NCBI GenBank assembly: GCA_033807695.1
Contig: CM066303.1
Location: 1,674,001 to 1,738,000, forward strand
DNA from: Daedaleopsis sinensis
Taxonomy: Eukaryota; Basidiomycota; Agaricomycetes; Polyporales; Polyporaceae
Direction: 5' to 3'
DNA: 64,000 bases
The translations under genes and the position numbers were made by a program. The notes under the pieces are model-generated. The model ran no database searches. It saw nothing but the letters and a program-made list of their open reading frames with translations, and had not been told where the DNA came from. Positions 10,577 to 20,500 of this stretch are shown here, piece by piece; position 1 is the first letter of the stretch; the number at the start of each line of letters is the position of its first letter.

Positions 10577-13500
10577 CTAGACATTGTAATACTCGAACGC
10601 GGGGTTACCTGGCTCTGCGCTCTCAACGAGCGCCTTCGTGAGGGCAGACAGGTCCTTGGCCTTGACCTCGTCGACCAGCAAGACCTCAGCGTCCGTGAGG
10701 TTGAGCGTCCTCTTCAGGTACGGCAGAATCTCGTGAAGCACTTTGACTTCCGAGAAAGGCACGGTGCGGTTGAACGCGGTCTGGGTGCCGAACTGCGTCA
10801 TGCGTTTCTACAATACGGCGGGCGGCTCAGCCACCAATGCACACATCCGATAGAGCAGAACTCCGGACTGACCTTGAACGCCTGCACGAACGGCATCGCG
10901 CGCTTGTCCTTGATGAGCCCGCGCTGGGTGAGCAGTTCGCGCACCTTCTGGTCGTCGACCTTGTCGTGCTCGGCCGAGTACGCCTCCTTGACGACCTGTA
11001 CGCACAGGTCCTGCCAATCGGGGAACGACGTCGTGACGTAGATGCGGACCGCGCGCGGCCGCTTCGGGTCGTACGTCGCCTGGCCCTGCTTGCCCTTGTT
11101 CATCTTCTTGAGTAGCGTGAGCTCCGCGTCGCGCATCGTCTTGATCGTCCCGCGCATGTAGACGGCGGAGTCGATGATCGACTGGTCGACGGGCGTGGAC
11201 GGCTCGGGCCAGCGCGCGAGCTGAACGGAGGTGGGCTCCTTGAGGATCGACGTCCAGACGTGCTCCGAGAAGTGGGGGGCGATGGGGAGGATGAGGAGCG
11301 CGGCGGTGCGGATCCACCAGTCGACGAGGTCGGCGTGCATGCCGACGTCCGCGGTGACCTCGCGGTACCAATCACGCGATGACTGGAGCTCGTAGAAGCC
11401 GAACTTCACAGCGTCCTTGTAGTGCATACTACAATGTATTGATTGAGCATCGTAGTCCGCAAAACATGAATGGACACATACTCGGCGTAGTAGCCCTTGG
11501 CCTTGTTAGACAGATCGTTGACCTCGTGCTCAAAGACGGTGTCGTGGTAGTTCTTCTCGCCGGTACGTAGCTTGGCGTTGTCCTTCGTCATTTCCTACAA
11601 TGACCGGTCAGCGAAATATGCATGATGAGCACAGCGCACAGACACCTACGTCACACCAGGCGATAAGCGTGTGCAGGCGCAGAATGTTCGCATTTGCAGT
11701 CTTCTCGTCGAAGTTCGCGTCTTCGATACCATCCCCGGCGTCGGCCAAGCACAGGCGCGTCGCGTCCGCGCCGAACTTCTCGATACACTGCCGCATCGTC
11801 ATCGAGTTCCCCTTGCTCTTCGACATTTTCTGCCCGTTGACCATCAAATGTCCGTTCGTGCGCATGCTCAGCGGCCACTTGGCCTCGGGGAAGAGCGCGG
11901 CGTGGATGTACACGCAGAAGGTCAAGTGGTTCGGAATGAGGTCCTTGCCGGAGGAACGCACATCGAAGGGGTAGAAGTACTCGAACTCGTGCTTCATGGC
12001 GTCGGCCTTCTCCTTCGGCAAAGGAGCAGATTCCGGCCAAGGACCATCGTTGAGCACGTAGTCCCAGACTTCGTCAGTCATCTGGTCGGGGGTGATGTTC
12101 AATGGCCCTGGCTGGCTGCCATTGAAGCTGCCTAGGGTACGTCAGTATGCGATACGAAGCAACCTGCAGTGGTACTCACTCTGCAGGAGATGCGCGACTG
12201 TGTAATATGACATGTAGATGGTAGAGTCACTCAAACTTTCGACAAGGAAAGTCGGGTCCCATGGGATCTTCGATCCGAGACCGTATGTACGCGCACATGC
12301 CCACTTGTTCAGCCACGCAAGGACAGCCTCGAAAGCATTGCGCGTCTCGACATTGTACGTCTCCATCTGCGCGACGAGCCTATGGCCGCACAATCAGTGA
12401 GGTATCTCAATTTGAAAGGGGCGAACGTACTTCTCAGCTTGCGCTCTCCATGAAGGCTCACCGTAGTCGAGGTACCACTGGTCCATAAGGGCAATCACAC
12501 ACTCGTCCGAGGAACGCGAGATGATCAGACCCTCGGGTTCGGCATATGCAAACGCTTGACCGGCCTCGATCAGCTTCTCGCGGACACGTCCTTTCGCCTC
12601 CTGTACAGGCAGGCCCTTGAATTCGCCGACGAGCATGGTACCGTTGTAAAAGCCCTCCTTGTACGCAATTTCCTTCGCCTCAGCCAGCTGCTTAGTATCC
12701 TTCTGCGATTGGATTTTCAACTGTTTGATGACGGCAGGGGCAGTCATCTCGCCGTAGGTCGGTGTCGAGATCACGGGGACGGGGTCGTATGCACACCAGG
12801 ACGCGTCGATCTTGTAGAACTCTGGCTTCTTGCGCAAATCCGTGAGCGTCTGGAAGTCGTCTGGCGAGTCTGATGGCACAGAGGTGACCACGCCAGTACC
12901 CTTGGTCGGCAGAACGTTCTCCATCGGAAGGACGTAGACCTCGGGGTTAATCGAAAATGGCGCCTTGATCTTTGTACCGACTAGCAGGGAGCCCTCGACC
13001 TCCGTGAGCTGGTTCACCTGACCGCGTACAGCCGTAATGCCCTGGAAGGACATGTTGCGTGCTGCGCGGTACGTGCAGACGTATGCCTCCTGGTCGTTGA
13101 TAGCGAAGACTCCATATTTGATCTGGGTGCCCACGAAGCAGTTGGTCTGGCCGTACCTTCACGCGTCGCGCTCAGCTTCAAGTGTAACATGAAAAGTCGT
13201 ATGACTCACATCGTCTCGGGCCGCAAGGTCGCGGCAACCAAGAACACCTTCCGATCGCCGACTTTGTCCTTGATCGCTTTGCCGGCCGCCTCACTCCAGC
13301 TCACGACCTCCATCTTGATACCGGTGTACTCCGTCGGACCCAGCGCCTCACCTTCCGAGCGGTCGTGGTCCATACAGGGCTGACCATCCTTGGGACTGTA
13401 CACGGTGTAACGTTCGCCGAACTTGATCTTGCCGAGTTTGTAAAGCTTGTTCGTCTGCCAGCGCACGAAAGAGTCGTAGTACGGGTTCGCATCGGTAGTG

Positions 13501-14260
13501 ATGAATGTGCGTCGCCAGTCTATCCTAGAGCCGAACAGTTTGTTGTCCGCCTGCACGCACCGTTCAAGACATACAAGCTATATTCATGTAGCAAGCTTCT
13601 CACCTGACAGATAGGAGGGTAGTACTCCAGCCAGTAGTACGGGTCCGCAAACTTCTTGATCTCCTCACGCGGTACACCCATGGACTCCATGATCTGGAAT
13701 TGGTACTTGAGGCCTGTATCTTTTGCAGCTACCTTGCCCTTCTTCGCCTTGTCCACCACTTTTGTGGGGTCGTCTGTCGTCGCCGGAGCTGCCACATCCT
13801 CTGGCGCAAACCGCTCGAAGTTCTCGCCGAACATCTCAATCTCGCGTTCGATTTTGTCTGCAGCAGCCTGCGCCACTATGAATGGCTACCCGGAGTCACA
13901 ACCAATGCCAGGACGCACCTTGATAGGCATGCCAGTGCAATGGAAACCGTGAGGGAAGAGCACCCGCTTGCCCAGCATCCTCTGGAACCCAGCGGAGAAC
14001 TCAATCTTTGAAATCGTGAAGGCATGACCGAGGTGGAGAGAACCGTTCGTGTAGGGGAAGGGGAAGTTACCGAACCACTTGGGGAACTGCTCCTTGACCT
14101 GAGCCAGCGACAGACCCTTGAGCTCCTCCGCGGTCGGCGCGTCGACCTCGAATATCCGTTCCTCCTGCCATCTCTTCTGGTACTTGAGCTCGAGTTCTCG
14201 GAGTTCGTCACGCTTGCCGGTCTGAGCGAGCTCGATCGTGTTGGCTGAGGCAGAGGCCAT
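10577..14260 (-). CDS. Leucyl-tRNA synthetase, cytosolic
   Basis: Charges tRNA-Leu with leucine (class Ia synthetase; yeast CDC60 type). The first AUG of the frame is at 14260 ([11 protein letters not shown]). The HIGH motif is HLGH, within [14 protein letters not shown] at about 14020-14055, and the KMSKS motif is [12 protein letters not shown] at about 11800-11845. Between them lies a large editing-domain insertion (12400-13560) with [10 protein letters not shown] and [14 protein letters not shown]. The anticodon-binding region follows with [12 protein letters not shown], and the C-terminal tail ends ..FEYYNV at the stop at 10577. About eight introns of 50-70 nt are inferred. Expected size is about 1,080-1,100 residues, matching eukaryotic cytosolic LeuRS. 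The frame is open upstream of the AUG for 22 more Arg-rich codons (see findings). Confidence 0.95.
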
Positions 14261-14326
14261 ATTGCGGATACTCGATAGACGAGTAGGACGTAGAGCACGT
14301 CGCCACAGAGAGAGAATGGTGGCCAC

Positions 14327-15455
14327 TATCCCGATGAAGCACTATAAATCTGCTTAGACCTGTGTGCAAATCGATGTCAGTCCGAGTCATCTGAGAGCAC
14401 GATACGAATCATTTCCATTTGCAGTGGCAGGGGTCCCTGACAGCCTGTGTACAGGACCTCTGTAACCTTTGGAACTCACTTGGCTGTTCGTCCGAGAAAC
14501 ACCAGCAAAATGTACTACAGCCTCACCTAAGCCTAACAAAGAGATACACAGCGTGCTGGCTGGTGCTGGCTAGTAGTAGCTTAGTGAAGGAGTAGACGTG
14601 CAAGACACCAAATTAGGGTTTATCTGTTAGCGAGACTGAATCCAGGGTTAGGGTCATCTCTAATCGTAGAGAGATATTCATTGCTCAGTGAAGTTCTTCT
14701 CAGTCCTTCTATATTAGAGTGGACTTTTGTACAGGGTACAGGTACACAGTATAACTCCATCTTGAGTGGCAGAAATACTACTCGTTTGTTACAAGAGAAC
14801 TCAAAGAGAACTCACTGGAAACTTATGATATCAAGATGAACGCGACTTGATCACGGTCACGTGTGGAACACCAAAGGTATACGGGCGCTAAAGGCTGCCT
14901 TGCAAGTTGTCTCCTAACCTGTACCTCAGCCTGTTCGCAGCTTTAAGATGCGCGGTCTTCTGCTAAAGGTACTAGGTCAGTGATATCAAACATGTACCTC
15001 ACAAGACAGCCGAATGCGAGACGCCGTCAAAACACTCAGGTATATCTGGAGCCGCAACTACCAAGGCCGTGTACGTTGGTCGTACGCCTGTCACGTCACA
15101 GTCGTGTCGCATGCCGTTTGAACAACGAGGACACTTGGAGGACACCGACGTGTTTTTTTTTCTACGTACGAAGATTACTAAACGAGTCGTCTCAGAAGAA
15201 GGGACGCGTTTGCATGTATATTGTCGCTAACATAACTTATCACTAGTATCGGCGCTCATGCTCGCTCACTGGCACAGCCTTTCAAATTTTCATACGTCGA
15301 CGTGGTTCCTGACCGGTGACCGGTGACCCACCGACCCCCTCCGAAGACTAAGTAAGTAGCATCCGCACTCTTCGTTCAACTTGAGGATAAACGACTCTAC
15401 AATCCTGTTGTTCACAGTAGTGCTAAACACTTCCCCACTAGCAGCTCCTGGTGCC
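14327..15455. other. divergent intergenic region
   Basis: 1.1 kb between LeuRS (-) and F-box gene 2 (+). Only short frames occur. A tandem CCGGTGA doublet lies at about 15313-15327. No gene or repeat is called. Confidence 0.5.
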
Positions 15456-17166
15456 ATGACTCTGCCGGTGCTCGATCACGACGTTCTCATCTCAATTTTC
15501 GACCATATGAACCGCGACAAGAGAGCTGATCGTTTAGCATGCGCATCGAGTGCGCGTGTGTGCCACGGATGGACCGAAGTCGCATCTGCGGTCTTGTGGG
15601 GAGAATGTCGCTCTCTCATGCAGCTGTACCGTGTGCTCCTGGATAGCCCGGTACCGTCATCCGCTCTCGTCACGGAAGCCCGTGAGACGGTAAGTCTTCC
15701 CTCCTCCGGAGACATGCAGCGAGCTAAATTACCATCGTTTCAAGATTACACGCAAGAAAGCATATGAAGATCCCGTCCGCTGGTCGAGCTTCTTACGCTG
15801 TGCAGGTCGCATTCACAGATTGAACCCCGCTGTCATCGAATTGGCAGATTGGGAGCTCCTGAAAGTGCTCATTTCCCACAACAGTGGCAAGACGCTCTTT
15901 CCCCAGCTACGATGGTTATCGTGGAAGGCCGTGCCAAGGAGCGTCAATATCCTGCTCTCACTGGTCTCACCCTCCATCTACCACCTCCAGCTGACCTTCT
16001 TAGCCTTACCCCGCGCTCTCAAGCCCGCCGAGGTCGAGTGCATGATGGATTTGCTTAGCGAGGCCGCACCATCCTTGTCGACCCTTTCGCTTGGCACTCT
16101 CGTTCCAGAACATGGCACCTCATTTCTCAAGTCCATCCTCTCTGGCACCTACAAAAACTTACACGGCCTCACACTGCTACTGGGCTCAGAAGATGTAAAC
16201 CTCGTCACACCCGCCCTCTTCGCGAAGCTCTGTTCAGTCGAACACTTGCGCTCGCTCGATATGCATATCAGGCACTTCGCAGGGCAGAAGGAGAGCATCC
16301 GCGCACACTACCTGCGGAAACTCAGCTGCACGGGGGCCTGCGACGACCTCATAGCGCTCGTGTCGCACATGGACGCGCCGAACCTCGCCATCATAGAGCT
16401 TCGCGTCCAGGCCATCGAAGCAGCGGACATCTCCACACAAGCGACGGCCGTCCTCCGCGCGCTCTCTGCCCAACTCTTCGCATCCCAGCTGCACTCGCTC
16501 ACCTTCTACGTCTCGACCACGTCGCGCCTGCAGAGCGAGTTCTGCGTCCGGCTGCTGGACGTCATCTCCCCCGCCCTCCGCCTTTCTCAACTGCGCCATG
16601 TCGACATCAGCCTCATCTCCTCCGCGCCCCACCCGCAGAGACTGAGTGTAGTCCACACCGACAAGGATTACGAGCGGATCGCACGCGCCTGGCCCATGCT
16701 CGAACGGCTCGCCATACGAAGTTGCACGTCCGACGTGTGGCCATCCAGCCCGGGCCACGACCCGACGCACACCCAGATCCCTACCCCGCAGTCGCTCCGT
16801 CATCTCGCGGCACATTGCTCACGCCTGCGCACCCTCGAGCTATCCACGCTCAACTATCCGGCCTCCACGTCCACGTTAGCGGAGGCGTACGCGGTGCCCT
16901 CGGAAGCGGGTGCGCGCTGGCAGGGCAGTGCGTTGCGGACGCTCTCGCTGCCCAGCTTGGACGTCGCAGTGTACCCGATGGACGGCATGATTCCGAAAGC
17001 GGTGGCACTAGCTCGGTTCCTCGATGCCCTGTTCCCGTGGCTTGACATCGGGGCCTGCTTCCCGGAAGAGAGCCCTGGGCGGCGGCTGAGCTTGAGGGTG
17101 TTGGGGAACGAGATGCGTGCGCTTCGGGGGCGCCGATCGAGCAGTCGGCTGCGCACAGGCGAATGA
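15456..17166 (+). CDS. F-box/LRR-like protein 2
   Basis: Exon 1 (15456-15689) and exon 2 (15745-17166) join in phase 0 through GTAAGT and CAAG, giving 551 residues. The N-terminal LPVLDHDVLISIFDHM ... ARVCHGWTEVASAVLWGECRSL is a good agaricomycete F-box. The remainder shows irregular leucine-rich repeats (LQLTFLALP, LSTLSLGTLVP, LRSLDMHIRH, LRTLSLPSLDV). The likely role is the substrate receptor of an SCF-type ubiquitin ligase; the substrate cannot be read from sequence. Layout and exon structure match the F-box gene at 8635-10308 on the other side of LeuRS: a short exon 1, an intron of about 51-55 nt, and a long exon 2. The two are therefore probably diverged paralogues. Confidence 0.85.
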
Positions 17167-17547
17167 TTCGTGGGCGACCTGACATTTCGGAGACAAAGAC
17201 CGACATTCCAATTTCCCCACTTGTATTCCTCGACCAGTGTCTCGACTCATGCGGGCATATTGGTAGGATAGAGCTTGATGAGAGCGGTGTGTTTATCCTC
17301 TAACCAATTCGCCCCCAGCTTGTCGAGATATCGAAAGCCGGATATTCATTTTGAGTATGTACCAGAACCCAGGGAAGGTGTCAACCGATAGGATTCGATA
17401 ACGACCGCTACCTAAACGTTGCGTAAATATTGGGTACTTAGTGTTATGTATAATACGCCGATTCATAAGTGGTATTCGGGAGGGGGGAGCACAAACATGC
17501 GGCTAGTGCGCACGTATATCCATACTCGATCTGTCTTGGGGAGATAG
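17167..17547. other. convergent intergenic region
   Basis: 381 bp between the stop codons of F-box gene 2 and the SNF2 helicase gene. Nothing recognisable was seen. Confidence 0.5.
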
Positions 17548-20500
17548 CTACGTATTGAAGTGCGTCTTCGCATAAACATCCAGTTGCTCAAGGAATGTAG
17601 TCTGCTCATCGAGTGACTTCTGTGCGCTGCAACCGAGGAGAAACCTCAGGACATTACATCTCGCGTAGATTAGACTGGAACTCACAACTCCTGAGCGAAT
17701 TTCGGGAGGTCTTCGGGGCTCTCCAATAGATCCTGTTCGATAAGGGCCCTCTGACGCACGCGAAGTCTGTACACGGGTGAACCTGTCAGAACCCTGGGAC
17801 CGGATGTCATTGAACAAGGGGTACGTACTTCGAGCGCGGACTAAGCGGACGCTTGTGGTGCCTGCGTCGAGGAGGCCATTCGGGCTCGGGAGTCTTCTCT
17901 TTGCCCGACGCTCGGCGCTGCTTCGCCTTTTTCGCCGCCTTCTTCTTCTCCTACACGACGGGTCTGAGTAGGCACGCTGCATGCGCAGGTTCATATTTGA
18001 TGCGACGCACCTCCAGCAACTTCTGCATCCGCTGCGCTTCAATTGTGCTCTCGGCGATGAGGTCGTCGTTGCGATGTGTATATTGAACACCCAGGGCGCT
18101 GAGTGTCTTCTCAATATCGTTGGGCAATTCCGTGATTTCCGGATTGGCTATGGATGGATGTTGATCAATCTGACTATTGGCACAACGCGATCAATGCTGA
18201 GACTTACCATCGTCGAACATTAGAGCACCGAGACCACGGAGATCGTCCTGAATGCAAAACATTCAATTTAATGATCCCGGATGGACGACGGTATTGAAGT
18301 CGTGCGCTCACATATTCTTTCCCCGTCTTCGCTTCTTCTTCGTACACCCAATTCACTCCGTCGTGTTTGGGCTTGATAGTGGGACGCTTGCTAGCTCCGC
18401 CAGGACCTCCCATGTAGGCAAATGCCCAATCAAGGTCGCTAATATTCGCTCGCTCAATCTGTGGCATCCGTATGAGCAGTAGAACGGGATACGAAGAGCG
18501 TGTGGATGGACTCATACCGCCATCTTAGTAGCCAAGGTGCTCTCGTGCAGCTTGAAAATGTTCCTGATGCCGAATAGCTCTCCTTGCTTGCTTTTGTCTC
18601 CTTGAACACCTTCGAAGTATCTAAGTAGATCCGAAAGGGCTCAATGGCGGATACACGGTTTCGACGCGATCGTGAAACCCACCTAGTTTGCAGGCTAGCC
18701 TTATATCCTACCTGCATTTGCTGCTGCTTGTAGACTTGACGAGCGTAGATCAACTCTTCAATTGATCCTGCAGCGAGGAGGCGATATACAGCAACATCAC
18801 GAGTCTGGCCGAAACGGTATGCGCGATCCATTGCTTGCAGATCATGGGCCGGGTCTGGGAGAGAAGAAATGAGTGCTGACAACGAGCCCATTAAGTGCAA
18901 TCGGCTTACTCCAGTTAGGGTCTAAACAGTGCGGTTCTGAGTATGTATGCCATGGCAGACAGAGGCATCACTTACCGAAAATGACGACCTTATTAGCGGC
19001 GGTGAGGTTGAGACCGGTCCCACCAGCCATGGTCGATACTAAGAAGATAAAGACGTCTGGGTCCTCTTGAAAGCGATCGATCAAGGGCATGCCTGTATAC
19101 CAACTGCGGTAAGTTTTATATCGCTGGTGCAAGAAGGCGAGCCCTCACGATCTGCCTGCTTAGTTGAACCATCGAGCTTCACGAAGCCATAGCCTGCGAT
19201 TTGATGTGCATTCAGATACGCAAGGCTTAACTGAGATAGGACGTACCTTGCACGTTCAAATGGAACTCCAGCATCTCCAGGAGCTTGACGGACTTGGTGA
19301 AGATCAAGACCTTGCTAGTCGGATCCTTACTCCATTGCTTCAGTAATGTGTCGAGCACCACCCACTTGCCACAGAACTCGGGGCGAAGCATCGATGGACC
19401 AAACCTGAGATCGGAGCCTGCGCCGAACGCGAGACTAGCGAGCTCTCTGTTCCGCGCCGTCTAATGGACAGTGAGCATCAAGTACAAGAGAGAGTTACCG
19501 ATCACAGACCTGGTCGATACTGTCAGAGGGAGCTATAGGACGGGGGTTAGTAGCTTGTCGGCACAGCATAATTGTAGCGTACATGGCAAAATGAGGGCGA
19601 GATGATTCGAAATCTTGATCAGGGTCGACATGTATTTGAAGAGGTCACCTGGATGCACAGGATGACAGCATTTCTTCCTCCTGCGACGTCGTGAGTATAC
19701 TCAGAGCGACGAGGATGCGTATAGCCTTACGCTTTACCGGATGCGCAATCACACGGGTGATCCTTACGAACGAGGTTCTCGACTGCTTCGTGCTTGATGA
19801 TTCTCTTGTACACCTCGATTTGTGTCGAGGTGAGGGGGCAGAATACGACTTGATCAGTTTTGTTCGGAAGCTGCAAGATGGATATAAGCGACAGCGGGGT
19901 AGAATAATTCGAAAGCAGCGACGACGGACTTGAGCTCGAATGATATCTTTCGTCCTGCACGCATTTCGAGTCAGCAGGGACGCAAGAGAAGGTGGATCGC
20001 AGACAGTTACCTCCGCAAGAACACTTCGGGAAGGACCTTCTCAGTAAGAATCTTCGCGACCAGCTGCGACACATTTATCAGTCGCCACAGGAAACCGTTG
20101 ATTGGTAGAAAGGCCACGAACCGCAGCCCTGACGTGCTCTTCATCGCTGGAAGACTTGCTTTGTCCAACTTGCAAGGGCTTCTCGACGTACTTGTCCCAC
20201 TGCTTCTTCGTGCCTACGGCGCCCGGATTGGTCCAATTGAGCACCGTCCACAACTCAGTGTAGCCATTTTGAATGACTACGCAAACGCGACATGCATCAA
20301 CATCGTCTTCGATTCTATCGTGACTTGAAGAATCCCTCACCTGTGCCGCTTAATCCGAATCTGTGAGGACAAGTGAATCGACTGAACGCAGAAGCAAGCT
20401 TGGATTTCGGGTTCTTGACGCGATGGACCTCGTCTATGAAGATGCAAGACCAAGGTAGATCGTCTAGGTGATCGATATCCCCTCGTGCAACATCGAAGGA

